A stretch of DNA of 64,000 bases from Rhizosaccharibacter radicis (GCA_024508355.1 JAMZEJ010000003.1:124001-188000), one strand, 5' to 3'; shown: positions 19,604-30,438, counted from the stretch's first letter. The notes: a model not told the origin generated them from the letters alone. A program made the numbers and translations.

Positions 19604-19607
19604 GCCT

Positions 19608-22600
19608 TCATGCCGCGAGGCCCTCCGTGGAACGGGTCGGGCAGGGGCGAGCGGGTTCGGCCGCCAGATACTCCCCCACCGCGTGCACCGTGAGCCGAAG
19701 CCGCGTGCTGCGGCTCCGGGCGGGCAGCACGAGGCGGGCATCGCCGTTCGTCCAGCGCCATGTCAGCTCTCCCGTCGACTCGGGCGCGTGCCAGCCCACG
19801 TCGGCGACCGCGGGATCGCTCAGGTCGAGCGGCACCATGTCGTGGCCGTCGCCCCATGTCGCGTCGGCGAACGCCACGCCGAGCCGGCGCCGATCGTCCA
19901 CGAAAGGCCCGTCAAGCTCCGCGCGGGACGCTGCGCGCGATCGGAGCCGCACGGCCTCGGTGCCTGCGGGCAGGGTCGCCACCAGGATGCCGCCCCGCAG
20001 GCTGGCGGCGAGCGGCGTTCCATCCTCCAGCGCGAGACGAAGATCCGGATCGGCGTGACGGCGCGTCGCGGGGGCGGCGCCGTATCCGAGCGCCTCCGAC
20101 CGCGCCGCCAGGTCCCGCCAGACGGGCTCGACCGCTTCTCGCGCCGTGAGCAGCGGAGCAGAGGCGTGCGCTGCCCAGGTCGCCGTGGCCTGCGTGCCGT
20201 CGAAGCGTGGATGCAGGGCGATCGCCGGCGCGTCGTCGAACGAAGCGCGGTTGCCGGTGTCGAGATAGCTTTCGCACGGCAGGTTGTCGGCCAGCAGGAT
20301 GTCGTGGCTGTCCAGCTCCACATGGAACACGCGGAAGCGCCGCATCCCGCGTTCGGCGCGGATGGAGCCCCCGTTCACCAGCATGCGTGCCGGAATCAGG
20401 CCATCCGCCACGGCGATGCAATGTTCCGGCGTCACCAGCAGGTCGCGCGACGGCACGTTCGGCGAGAACGCATCCCGGCGGATGCGCACGGGATGGAGCG
20501 TGTCCGGTTCGGCGGCCCGCGCGAGATCGACGTCGCGACGGCCCATCCAGCGGACGGGTCGCGCGGCGCCGGACGCGGTCAGCACGAGATCGCCGGCACG
20601 CAGCGTTTCCACCGCGACCTCGCCCGACGGCGTGAGGATGCGCGTGCCCTCAAGGAAGCAGGTCAGCTCCACGAGGGTGAGGGACGGGTCGTGGTCGCTT
20701 TCGCGGGTGCTGTCGTTGTACTCGGCGTTCACGTGGACGGTGGTGAACTGCGACGCATCGTAGAGCGAGCCGGTCGCCAGCGTGTGATCGAGCGACTCCG
20801 CGTTGCCGTTGAAGACGTAGGTATAGCGGTTGTCCGCCGCCTCCTTGAGGTTGAGGTCGGTCAGCCCCCCGCTGGTGGCGTAGACCTGCTGTGCCGGGCT
20901 CCAGTCCACGTCGTTGAAGTCGCCTAGCACCGCGATCTTCGCGCCGGGATCGGCGTCAGTGAGACCCTTGACGTAGTCGCTGATGGTTTGTGCCTGGGCG
21001 ACGCGGTTGTTCACCACGGAAGTGTCGCCGCCGTGGTTGATGGGCGGCTGCACCGAACCGTATTCGCCGGACGAGCCCGCCTGGGACGAGTTGTGCACGT
21101 TGACCAGCGTGATCTGCTGACCGTTGAAGGAGAAGGTGCCGACCAGGGGGAGGCGGGTGTTCTTGAACACGGTGCCGGACTGGTCGACGCCGATCTGGTC
21201 GAGCGACACCAGGCTGACGCGGCTGGTGTCGTAGAGGAAGACGTTGCGGATGTTGCCGCCGGCGACGCCACCCCCGGTATCGTTGACGGGATCGATCTGC
21301 GCCCAGGCGTAGGTGGGGCCGCCGGCCGCCTTGATCGCGTCCACCACCGCCTGGAGCGTCTGGGACGCGTCGACGGTGCCGTCATCGACGGTGCCGTTGT
21401 TGTCCTGGATTTCCTGGAGCGCCAGGATGTCGGGCGAGTTCAGGTTGCCGGTGATGATGCCGGCGAGCTGCTGGATGCGCGCGAGGTTGGCGCTGGTGGT
21501 GATGTTGAGGTTCTCGACATTGTAGTCGGCCAGCAGGAGATGCGTCGGATCCTTGGCGAAGCTCGTGACCTGCTGCGCCGGCGCGTCGTGGGTGACGGTG
21601 ATCGCGGTGGTCGGCACCAGCTCGTAGATGCCGTTATAGTACTGCAGGATGCCCGACACGTCGCCGAGGCTGTCGCCAAGGGTCGCGAACGGCGAGGTGC
21701 CGGGCGAGGTGCCGCTGTCGAAATAGATCTCGATGCGCTGGGTGTAGTCGTTGGTGGCGGTCTGGATCAGCGCGCCACGGCTGTTGAGCAGTCCCGCGCC
21801 ACCGTCCGGCACCACCCAGGTCGCGCCGGACGCGGTGGATCCCACCACCTTGACGTCATGCAGGGTGATCAACTGACCCTGAAGGCTGCGATAGAAATCC
21901 AGCGCGTTGGTGGTCGGCGACAGGGTGGCGGTGCTGGCGTTCAGGTTGGTGGAGCTGCCGGTGTAGTCCGCCGTCGGGACCGACAGGCCGCCCGCGCCGA
22001 TCAGGGTGGGGGCGATGGTCGCGGTGCCGGAGCCCACCACCACCGGTGCCGCCGTCTGGTTGATCTCCGGCGTGGCGAGCACGTTGCTCTGGCTGCTCGG
22101 CGTGTACATCGTCATCTTGCCGGTGACGGTGACCGTGCTGCCGACCGTGGGCAGGGCCGCGGCGCTGCCCACGTAGACGAAGATGGCGCTGCTGCCGACG
22201 TGGCTCGGGTCCTTCGTCGCCTGCTGGATCCAGTATCCGATCGTGCCGGTGCTATCGATCGCGGTGACGATGCCGGTGGTCGATACCTGCTGGTTGCTGT
22301 ACGGGCTGCTGTAGCTGTCGCCGTTGAGCGCCTGGATGCTGACGGTGACCGGCGTCGCGGCGTTGCCGCCCGCATTCGGGGCCCCCGGGGTGTTCGAGAC
22401 GGTGCCGCTGGCGGGCGGGTTGCTGTTGCCGATGCCGGCCTCGCCCGGGTCGTTCGGGACCCAGTCCGCAGCCGTGTTGGTGTCGCGGCCGTCCGGCACG
22501 CGGGATGCGCCCAGGATCGACGCGCCCGTCAGCACCGGCGCGCCCGCATAGGTCGGATCGGACGCGTCGCTGTCGCGGACGGCGATGCTGTCGACGATCC

Positions 22601-22940
22601 CCGTCCAGGGCGTCGAGGTCAGGCTGCCGGTGTTGCCGGCATCGAGATCGGTGCCGACCTTCACCGCCGGGTCGAGGTTGCGCACCAGCAGCACCGTCTG
22701 GGTGCCGTTCTGCAGCTTGTTGGTCTGGAACGGGGTGACCCAGTAGCCGTCGGCGTTGGTGGTGCCGAGGGTGAAGATGTTGTCGACGATGCCGGCCTGG
22801 CTGCCGTCGCCATCGATCACGAGCAGCGAATAGCCGCTGTAGTCGGTGGATGGATCGCCCTTGATCTCGATGAATTCGTTGGGGTCGCCCGCCAGGGACG
22901 GATTGAACAGAAACTCGTTGATCAGTGGATCGGTCGTCAT
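19608..22940 (-). CDS. Large nuclease with C-terminal Hint autoprocessing domain
   Basis: 1110 residues in four parts. (1) About 1-170: a lamin-tail-like beta domain (DPLINEFLFNPS, NEFIEIKG). (2) About 195-450: OB-fold-like module as in ExeM/NucH nucleases (VTVTGKMTMYT). (3) About 465-758: endonuclease/exonuclease/phosphatase domain with Asn474 (ADYNVENLN), Glu510 (LALQEIQD), His616 (VNVHNS), GDFND at 673-677, SLDH at 716-719 and SDHDP at 748-752, so the catalytic set is complete. (4) About 760-905: Hint domain starting TCFLEGTRILTPSG with Cys761, TPEHC at 837-841 and HDILLADNLPCESYLDTGN, followed by a 200-residue Arg-rich C-terminal domain. There is no signal peptide and no RTX repeat, so how it leaves the cell, if it does, is unknown. 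The nuclease is expected to cut DNA or RNA, and the Hint domain to cleave the chain just before Cys761. Confidence 0.85.
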   Translation of the reverse strand: MTTDPLINEFLFNPSLAGDPNEFIEIKGDPSTDYSGYSLLVIDGDGSQAGIVDNIFTLGTTNADGYWVTPFQTNKLQNGTQTVLLVRNLDPAVKVGTDLDAGNTGSLTSTPWTGIVDSIAVRDSDASDPTYAGAPVLTGASILGASRVPDGRDTNTAADWVPNDPGEAGIGNSNPPASGTVSNTPGAPNAGGNAATPVTVSIQALNGDSYSSPYSNQQVSTTGIVTAIDSTGTIGYWIQQATKDPSHVGSSAIFVYVGSAAALPTVGSTVTVTGKMTMYTPSSQSNVLATPEINQTAAPVVVGSGTATIAPTLIGAGGLSVPTADYTGSSTNLNASTATLSPTTNALDFYRSLQGQLITLHDVKVVGSTASGATWVVPDGGAGLLNSRGALIQTATNDYTQRIEIYFDSGTSPGTSPFATLGDSLGDVSGILQYYNGIYELVPTTAITVTHDAPAQQVTSFAKDPTHLLLADYNVENLNITTSANLARIQQLAGIITGNLNSPDILALQEIQDNNGTVDDGTVDASQTLQAVVDAIKAAGGPTYAWAQIDPVNDTGGGVAGGNIRNVFLYDTSRVSLVSLDQIGVDQSGTVFKNTRLPLVGTFSFNGQQITLVNVHNSSQAGSSGEYGSVQPPINHGGDTSVVNNRVAQAQTISDYVKGLTDADPGAKIAVLGDFNDVDWSPAQQVYATSGGLTDLNLKEAADNRYTYVFNGNAESLDHTLATGSLYDASQFTTVHVNAEYNDSTRESDHDPSLTLVELTCFLEGTRILTPSGEVAVETLRAGDLVLTASGAARPVRWMGRRDVDLARAAEPDTLHPVRIRRDAFSPNVPSRDLLVTPEHCIAVADGLIPARMLVNGGSIRAERGMRRFRVFHVELDSHDILLADNLPCESYLDTGNRASFDDAPAIALHPRFDGTQATATWAAHASAPLLTAREAVEPVWRDLAARSEALGYGAAPATRRHADPDLRLALEDGTPLAASLRGGILVATLPAGTEAVRLRSRAASRAELDGPFVDDRRRLGVAFADATWGDGHDMVPLDLSDPAVADVGWHAPESTGELTWRWTNGDARLVLPARSRSTRLRLTVHAVGEYLAAEPARPCPTRSTEGLAA

Positions 22941-22990
22941 GCCCGTCTCGCCCTGAGGGATCGTTACGGGTGATTACGTTAGGTTAATAA

Positions 22991-23017
22991 TTTCGAGGCG
23001 AGTGCGAAATTTTCGAG
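22991..23017. promoter_or_regulatory. TTTCGAG direct repeat in the nuclease control region
   Basis: TTTCGAG occurs at 22991-22997 and 23011-23017, exactly 20 bases apart, in the AT-richest part of the spacer and 50-75 bases upstream of the nuclease start. An inverted CGAAA lies between them. The phasing of two helical turns fits a dimeric regulator; none is known. Confidence 0.35.
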
Positions 23018-23043
23018 AAAAACTTGACCTCCAGACCAGCTTT

Positions 23044-23094
23044 GCCCGCCTGGCGGGCGAGGAGTGCATGATCTGCCCTTTTGGACGTCATGCA
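23044..23094. repeat. Two adjacent inverted repeats between lexA and the nuclease gene
   Basis: A perfect GCCCGCC-T-GGCGGGC palindrome at 23044-23058, and TGCATGA ... TCATGCA (7 bp arms, 16-base spacer) at 23065-23094. They lie downstream of lexA and upstream of the nuclease gene; they may be part of a terminator region or an operator. Confidence 0.4.
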
Positions 23095-23115
23095 TCCCCG
23101 AAGGGGGGTGAGGGA

Positions 23116-23134
23116 AAGGGGGAACGACCCCCTT
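23116..23134 (-). terminator. lexA terminator hairpin
   Basis: AAGGGGG / CCCCCTT with a five-base loop, directly after the lexA stop. Read on the minus strand it is followed by TTTCCC, so the U tract is weak and read-through into the nuclease gene is conceivable. Confidence 0.5.
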
Positions 23135-23136
23135 CT

Positions 23137-23871
23137 CTAGTAGCTTCGCAGCAAGCCCACGAGGCGACCCTGCACCCGGACGCGATCCGCCGGAACGATG
23201 CGGGTCTCGTAGCGGGCATTGGCAGGTTCGAGGGCGATCGCGCTGCCCCGCCGCCGCAGCCGCTTGAGCGTCACTTCCGAGCCGTCGATCAGCGCGACGA
23301 TGATCTGCCCGTTCTCCGCGGTCTCGTCGCGGCGGATGATCACCGTGTCGCCGTCGAGGATGCCGGCCTCGATCATCGAGTCGCCCGCGACCTCCAGGGC
23401 ATAGTGATCGCCGCCGCTCAGCAGGGCCAGCGGCACTTCCACGGTGGTGCCGGTGTCGCGCAGCGCCTCGATCGGCAGGCCGGCCGCGATCCGTCCGTAG
23501 AGCGGCAGCTGGATGGCGCCGGCTTCCGCCGCTGCCCGTACCCCGGCGAGGCGCGGGTGGAAGTCGCCCTTGATGACGTTGGTGATGATGCTCCGGGGCG
23601 AGGCCCCCTCGTCGGCGACGTCCGCTGCCGTCCTGGCCGCCGCAGGCGGGGACGGCGCATCCGGCATGCGGATCACCTCCAGCGCGCGGGCCCGGTGATG
23701 CCGTCGGCTGAGGAAGCCGCGCTCCTCCAGGGCGGAGATCAGGCGGTGGATGCCCGACTTGGACCGCAGCTTCAGCGCGTCCTTCATCTCGTCGAAACTG
23801 GGCGAGAAGCCGGTTTCCCGCAGGTAGCGGTCGATATAGATGAGCAACTCGTGCTGCTTGCGCGTAAGCAT
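23137..23871 (-). CDS. lexA: LexA repressor
   Basis: SOS repressor with RecA-stimulated self-cleavage, 244 residues. N-terminal winged helix ([33 protein letters not shown]), an alphaproteobacterial linker of about 40 residues, the cleavage site Ala130-Gly131 (GRIAAGLP), Ser165 (VAGDSM) and Lys203 (VTLKRL). The ATG at 23871 gives the canonical N-terminus; a longer in-frame extension is Arg/Gly-rich and has no homology. A consensus SOS operator lies 80 bases upstream, so it should repress itself. The usual downstream neighbour in this clade is moeA, which here lies upstream on the same strand. Confidence 0.96.
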   Translation of the reverse strand: MLTRKQHELLIYIDRYLRETGFSPSFDEMKDALKLRSKSGIHRLISALEERGFLSRRHHRARALEVIRMPDAPSPPAAARTAADVADEGASPRSIITNVIKGDFHPRLAGVRAAAEAGAIQLPLYGRIAAGLPIEALRDTGTTVEVPLALLSGGDHYALEVAGDSMIEAGILDGDTVIIRRDETAENGQIIVALIDGSEVTLKRLRRRGSAIALEPANARYETRIVPADRVRVQGRLVGLLRSY

Positions 23872-23924
23872 GGACCGTCCGCTTCGGCTCGGCGCCCGCG
23901 TCCCGCCCGCCACCGGACGGACTT

Positions 23925-23939
23925 GAACAAACAGGCAAC
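23925..23939 (-). promoter_or_regulatory. Degenerate second LexA-like operator
   Basis: On the minus strand GTTG-CCTGTTT-GTTC, one mismatch to GTTC-N7-GTTC, 54 bases upstream of lexA and 12 bases from the consensus operator. It may give cooperative binding. Confidence 0.4.
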
Positions 23940-23950
23940 ACCCCGACGAT

Positions 23951-23965
23951 GTTCTAGATTGGTTC
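23951..23965 (+). promoter_or_regulatory. SOS operator of lexA
   Basis: GTTC-TAGATTG-GTTC, an exact match to the alphaproteobacterial LexA box GTTC-N7-GTTC, 80 bases upstream of the lexA start in the lexA-moeA spacer. Confidence 0.85.
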
Positions 23966-24007
23966 TCGTCGTGACGTCAAGCGGCGCGGCCGGTCTCGTG
24001 GCGCCCC

Positions 24008-25225
24008 TCACAGCCCATGCCGGTCCAGCCGGATGATCGCCACCGTGTCGCCGGCGGCGGCGGGCGGGGCTTGCGGCGCCCGTACCACCAGGGCCTCGGA
24101 GGCGGCCAGCCGGCGCAGCATGCCGGAATCCTGGCGGGTGAAGGGCGACACCAGATAACGGCCGGCCTCGTCGCGACCCAGCGCCGCGCGAAGGTGGTCC
24201 GCCCGCTGGTCGTTGGCGGGCAGGGGAGTGGCCAGGGTGGCCAGCTCCAGTTCGGGTTCCACGTTCTCCTCCCCTCCCAGCCGCCGCAGCGCCGGCAGAA
24301 GGAACAACAATCCGCAGACCAGCGCGGACACCGGATTGCCCGGGAGGCCCAGCACCGGGACGTTCCGATCCCCGGCACGGAGGTGGCCGTGCATCAGCGG
24401 CTTGCCGGGCCGCATGGCGATCCGCCAGAATCCGACCTCCAGCCCGTGCCGCGCCAGCGCGGGCTGCACCAGATCGTAGGCCCCCACGCTGGCGCCCCCC
24501 AGCGTCACCAGCAGGTCGGCATCCAGGGCGCCGGCCGCGCTTCGGGCGATCGCTTCCACGTCGTCGGGAGCGGCCGGCAGCATCACCGGCTCGGCGCCGG
24601 CGGTCCGCACCAGGCTCGCCAGCATGGGGGTGTTGGAATTGACCACGCCCCCCGGAGGGATCGGGTCGCCGGGCAGCGCCACCTCGTCCCCGGTGGCCAG
24701 GATGGCCACGCGGGGACGCCGCCGCACGGTCAGCCAGCAATGGTTGCCCGCGGCGATCACCCCGATGTCGCGGGCGCCCAGCCGCCGCCCGGCCGCGACC
24801 ACCACGTCCCCGGAGGCGAAATCCTGGCCGGCCCGGCGGATATGGCGTCCCGCCGCCACCGGCTCGGTCGGCCGCACCGAAACACCGTCGACGGCCGCGT
24901 TCTCCTGGATCAGCACGGCGTCGGTGCCGTCGGGCATGACGCTGCCTGTGAACAGACGCACGCACTCGCCGGGACCCACGGTGCCGGCGGAGGGATGGCC
25001 GGCCGGCGCCTCGCCCACCAGGCGCAGGGCGGCTCCGTCCTGCGTGTCGCCGCCGCGCACGGCGTAGCCGTCCATCGCGGAGATGTCGGCCGGCGGGTTG
25101 TCCAGCCGGGCCGCCACCGGCTCGGCGAGCACGCGGTTCCACCCGTCGAGCAGCGGCACCAGCTCGTGGCCGACAGGCCGGATGCCGTCCAGCACCCGCG
25201 CACGGGCCTCGGAAACGCTCAGCAT
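24008..25225 (-). CDS. moeA: Molybdopterin molybdenumtransferase
   Basis: Inserts molybdate into adenylylated molybdopterin, 405 residues. Domain signatures: an N-terminal region with DISAMDGYAVRG, ATGDEVALPGDP, the central MoCF-binding motif VTLGGASVGAYD and the GLPGNPVSA motif, then a C-terminal beta domain. The ATG at 25225 fits the family N-terminus MLSVSEARARVLD; the open frame continues upstream without homology. It is transcribed towards lexA with 136 bases between them, the pairing usual in alphaproteobacteria, but without moaC, which is 20 kb away. Confidence 0.94.
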   Translation of the reverse strand: MLSVSEARARVLDGIRPVGHELVPLLDGWNRVLAEPVAARLDNPPADISAMDGYAVRGGDTQDGAALRLVGEAPAGHPSAGTVGPGECVRLFTGSVMPDGTDAVLIQENAAVDGVSVRPTEPVAAGRHIRRAGQDFASGDVVVAAGRRLGARDIGVIAAGNHCWLTVRRRPRVAILATGDEVALPGDPIPPGGVVNSNTPMLASLVRTAGAEPVMLPAAPDDVEAIARSAAGALDADLLVTLGGASVGAYDLVQPALARHGLEVGFWRIAMRPGKPLMHGHLRAGDRNVPVLGLPGNPVSALVCGLLFLLPALRRLGGEENVEPELELATLATPLPANDQRADHLRAALGRDEAGRYLVSPFTRQDSGMLRRLAASEALVVRAPQAPPAAAGDTVAIIRLDRHGL

Positions 25226-25489
25226 GGAGTTTCGTCCGTTCGTCGAAGGGGAAAGCCACGGGCTAGCCTGCCCCGGATCGCGGTGGAAGCGCGCCGGGAG
25301 CACGATTCGGGCACAGAACCATGCAGGCGACGCTTGACCTGCTGGCCCCGGATGCGCATGTTCGGCCCCCTCGGAAAGAAGGCTGCTCCGGCCGGCATCT
25401 GCGTGCCGCGGTCGGGCGTGCTGAAGGAAAGGCCGGTTCGGTTCACTCCTTCGGCGGGCCGCAGCGGCGCGAAGGCATGAGAACGGACC

Positions 25490-25657
25490 ATGGCGAAGAC
25501 CAACACCATCCAGATCAAGCTCGTGTCGTCCGCCGACACCGGCTATTTCTACGTCACCAAGAAGAACGCCCGCGCCCAGACGGGCAAGCTTGAGATGCGC
25601 AAGTACGACCCCGTCGCGCGCAAGCACGTCGCGTTCCGCGAAGCCAAGATCAAGTAG
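25490..25657 (+). CDS. rpmG: 50S ribosomal protein L33
   Basis: A 55-residue protein, [18 protein letters not shown] at the N-terminus, then YFYVTKKN, a Lys/Arg-rich middle and [10 protein letters not shown] at the end. This is the alphaproteobacterial L33 form without the zinc-ribbon Cys pairs. It is a single-gene unit: divergent from moeA and closed by a good intrinsic terminator. Confidence 0.95.
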   Translation: MAKTNTIQIKLVSSADTGYFYVTKKNARAQTGKLEMRKYDPVARKHVAFREAKIK

Positions 25658-25684
25658 GATCGGCCGACGCGCGGGACACGAAAG

Positions 25685-25710
25685 AAGGGCCGGCAAGACC
25701 GGCCCTTTTT
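25685..25710 (+). terminator. rpmG intrinsic terminator
   Basis: Perfect 9 bp stem AAGGGCCGG / CCGGCCCTT with loop CAAGA and a following TTT run, 27 bases after the rpmG stop. One of the few textbook terminators in the window. Confidence 0.9.
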
Positions 25711-25729
25711 CATGCCCGGCGTTCGGGTG

Positions 25730-26059
25730 TCAGTACAGCTTGTGGTTGTTGCCGTACGGCACCACGAGGTCGCCGTTCTCGGTGAGGTTCAGCATCGCGC
25801 GCGCCCGCTCGTCGAGCGAGTCGGCGTCCAGCGCGCTGGCCCGCAGGCCGCCGACCTTCTGCGTCCAGGCCACCTGCTCGGCGTTCGCCGCCGCCTGCGC
25901 GGCCTTGGCCTGGTCGAGAAGGTGCAGCTGGGCCTGATAGGTCCGGAGGCCATGGTCGCCCTGGGTGGCATTCCAGCCGAAATAGCCCACCAGCGATAGG
26001 AACAGGAGCGGCGGGATCGCTTCGCGGACCTTGCGCTTGATCATCCGCCCGACGCTCAT
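25730..26059 (-). CDS. ftsB: Septum formation initiator (FtsB/DivIC family)
   Basis: Small bitopic inner-membrane division protein, 109 residues. A basic N-terminus (MIKRKVREA), one membrane span (IPPLLFLSLVGYFGWNA) and a periplasmic coiled coil rich in Ala, Gln and Leu, ending with ERARAMLNLTENGDLVVPY, typical of alphaproteobacterial FtsB. It would act in the FtsQLB complex that activates septal peptidoglycan synthesis. The start at 26059 (MSVGRMIKRK) is chosen; ATG at 26044 is also possible. It lies after eno, as is usual in this class, but the usual next gene pdhA has moved to 46 kb. Confidence 0.87.
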   Translation of the reverse strand: MSVGRMIKRKVREAIPPLLFLSLVGYFGWNATQGDHGLRTYQAQLHLLDQAKAAQAAANAEQVAWTQKVGGLRASALDADSLDERARAMLNLTENGDLVVPYGNNHKLY

Positions 26060-26222
26060 GAAGCCGTGTCTCCGTTCGAGCCCGCGCATCCGGCCGCCGG
26101 CGCTCGATCACGCGCGAGTCTAGTCCGGCCGCCGGCCGCTTTCCGACCCCGCAGAGGGGTGCCGCCGCCGTTTGCCCGCGGGCTGTGCTTCCCGCGACAC
26201 GATCCGCCGCGACTAGTCCACG

Positions 26223-26252
26223 AAAAAGCCCCGGACCTGCTGGCCCGGGGCT
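26223..26252 (-). terminator. eno intrinsic terminator
   Basis: Stem AGCCCCGG / CCGGGGCT with a ten-base loop; on the minus strand it is followed by TTTTT. It lies 25 bases after the eno stop, so ftsB probably has its own promoter or depends on read-through. Confidence 0.85.
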
Positions 26253-26276
26253 GTCGTCATGAGCGGTGGGCGGCGA

Positions 26277-28351
<2,075 letters not shown>

Positions 28352-28831
28352 ATGAAGCACTTGCCCTTGTTCGCGATCCTGCTCGGGCTCGGTGGTCTGC
28401 TGCCGTTTCTGTTCTGCGTGGTGGCGATCGTGGCCTTTCCGTCCAGCGTGCCGGTGCCGCGGCTGGTGATGGCGCTGTGCTTCTACGGCGCCTGCATCCT
28501 GAGCTTCCTGGGAGGGGTGCATTGGGGCTTCGCCTTGTCGCCGGACGGGGGCGGCGCGGTGCCCGGACGCCGGAACGCCGATCGCTGGCGGTTGTGTCTC
28601 GGAGTGCTTCCGTCGCTGGTGGGATGGGCGGCGCTTCTGGTGACGCTGGTATCCTCGCCGGTGCTGGCGCTGGCGATCCTGGCGATCGGCTTCCTGCTCA
28701 CCATCGCGGCCGAGGTGGCGGCGCAGCGGCGGGGCTTGATGCCGCCAGGCTATCTCGCGCTGCGCTGGCTGCTGACCGCCGTGGTGGTGCTGTGCCTGCT
28801 GGCGGCGGCCGGAGCGCGGCTTGTCGGCTGA
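28352..28831 (+). CDS. DUF3429 family inner-membrane protein
   Basis: 159 residues with about five hydrophobic segments and short loops: MKHLPLFAILLGLGGLLPFLFCVV, a second span with ACILSFLGGVHWGFAL, then LVGWAALLVTLVSS, LAILAIGFLLTIAAEV and a C-terminal span. The GGVHWGFAL segment is the recognisable mark of DUF3429. The function is not known. Its end overlaps the TTG start of the esterase gene downstream, which suggests co-expression. Confidence 0.8.
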   Translation: MKHLPLFAILLGLGGLLPFLFCVVAIVAFPSSVPVPRLVMALCFYGACILSFLGGVHWGFALSPDGGGAVPGRRNADRWRLCLGVLPSLVGWAALLVTLVSSPVLALAILAIGFLLTIAAEVAAQRRGLMPPGYLALRWLLTAVVVLCLLAAAGARLVG

Positions 28832-30344
28832 GGGCGCGCCGGACCCGGCGGGCGAGGGCGTGCCGTCGGGATCGGGGCCGGTCCTCCTGCAGCTCCCAGG
28901 CGGCGCGGTGCGGGGCGTGGCCCTCGGCGGGAACCTGCGGTGTTGGAAGGGGATACCCTTCGCCAGGGCGGCGCGGTTCCGGGCGCCGGAGCCGCCCCTG
29001 CCGTGGCCCGGCGTGCTTGCCGCCGACCGGTTCGGGCCTGCCTGTCCGCAGGCGGTGCCGCGCCTGCCGCTCGCCGCCGGGCCGCCTGCCCGGTTCGACG
29101 AGGACTGCCTGCGCATTAGCGTGTGGTCGGCTGTTCCGCCCGGTGCCCGCCGTCCGGTGATGCTTTGGGTGCATGGCGGCGCGTTCATGATCGGCAGCGG
29201 CGACATGTACGACGGCGCGGCCTTCGCCGCGTCCGGCGAGATCGTGTTCGCCACCATCAACTACCGGCTGGGCGTGCTGGGCTTCTGCGACCTGGGCGAC
29301 GCGCTGGGCGACGGCCGCATCGACAGCAATCTCGGCCTGCGGGACCAGATCGCGGCGCTGCACTGGCTGCGCCGGAACGTGGCGGCGTTCGGCGGCGACC
29401 CAGACCGCATCACGCTGGCCGGCGAATCCGCGGGCGCGATCTCGGTGGCCCTGCTGCTGCACGCCCCGTCCGCGCGCGGCCTGTTCCACCAGGCGATCCT
29501 CCAGAGCGGTGGCATCAACCTGATCCATGGCAGACCGAGGGCTGCGCTGTTGGCGGAGCGTTTCCTGTCCCTGTTGGGCCCGGATGGAAGCTCGCTGGAG
29601 CGGCTACAGGCGCTGCCTCTCCAACGGCTGCTCCGGGCCCAGAACGAGCTGCAGCGCGGTGACGCGGGCGGCATCGCGACCACGCCCTGGTTCGACGGCG
29701 ATCTGCTGCCGGCGTCGATGGACGAGGCGACCGATCCCGCGCCGGTCAGGCTGCTGGCCGGCTTCAACCGGCACGAGATCCGCAGCTTCGCGCTGTTCCC
29801 GAACCGGGTCGTGCCGCGGCGCCGGGCCGATCTGGCGGCGATGCTAAGGGAAGGGCTGGGCAGGCCGGCGGCGGAGGCGGTGCTGAGGCAGTATCCCGAT
29901 CGCCGCGCGGCTACCGGCGCCCTGGCCACCGATTTGTATTTCGCCATGCCCACCCGGCATGTCGCCGAACGACAGGCGGCGATGGCGGCCACTTGGTTCT
30001 ATCGTTTCGACCGGCGGCATCCGCTGTTCGGGGCGATCCACGGGCTCGACCTGCTGTTCCTGTTCGAACTGCGCGGCTGGCTGTGGGACCTGCTGCGGGG
30101 TGGCCGGCTGAAGGGCGGGCGGCGGCGGCTGGCGACGCGGATGCGGGGATATTGGGTGCGGTTCGTGGCTTCCGGCTCTCCTGGCGACGACTGGCCGCCC
30201 TATCGGCTTCCCGAGCGCGCCGTGCGGCTTTTCGGGCGACGGGACCAGATGGTATGCGACCCGGATCGGGCGCGTCGCGAGGCCTGGGGAGGTCGGGATG
30301 TTCCGACCGGATCGATCGATGCTGGTGCGCTAGGCCACAACTGA
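28821..30344 (+). CDS. Type-B carboxylesterase
   Basis: Carboxylesterase/lipase family enzyme (PnbA-like), 507 residues. It has the oxyanion hole HGGAF (118-122), the nucleophile Ser193 in GESAGA, EDCLRISVW near residue 95, NYRLGVLGF and the catalytic His in AIHGLDLLFLF. No signal peptide is visible, so it is probably cytoplasmic. The start is uncertain: TTG at 28821, overlapping the previous gene by 11 bases, or GTG at 28860. Substrates of this family are diverse esters and cannot be deduced here. Confidence 0.88.
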   Translation: MSAEGAPDPAGEGVPSGSGPVLLQLPGGAVRGVALGGNLRCWKGIPFARAARFRAPEPPLPWPGVLAADRFGPACPQAVPRLPLAAGPPARFDEDCLRISVWSAVPPGARRPVMLWVHGGAFMIGSGDMYDGAAFAASGEIVFATINYRLGVLGFCDLGDALGDGRIDSNLGLRDQIAALHWLRRNVAAFGGDPDRITLAGESAGAISVALLLHAPSARGLFHQAILQSGGINLIHGRPRAALLAERFLSLLGPDGSSLERLQALPLQRLLRAQNELQRGDAGGIATTPWFDGDLLPASMDEATDPAPVRLLAGFNRHEIRSFALFPNRVVPRRRADLAAMLREGLGRPAAEAVLRQYPDRRAATGALATDLYFAMPTRHVAERQAAMAATWFYRFDRRHPLFGAIHGLDLLFLFELRGWLWDLLRGGRLKGGRRRLATRMRGYWVRFVASGSPGDDWPPYRLPERAVRLFGRRDQMVCDPDRARREAWGGRDVPTGSIDAGALGHN

Positions 30345-30438
30345 GGAATCTTTGCGGAACGATGGCTAATCGCGCCAACCAAAACCGAACTTGATCAGGC
30401 GCTAGTCGGAAATCCCTCGTATTTTCAATGGTCTAGTT

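Noticed and set aside
20988-22973. 661-codon plus-strand frame opposite the nuclease gene
   Set aside because: Low-complexity Val/Asp/Arg/Gly-rich translation; the minus strand has clear nuclease and Hint motifs.
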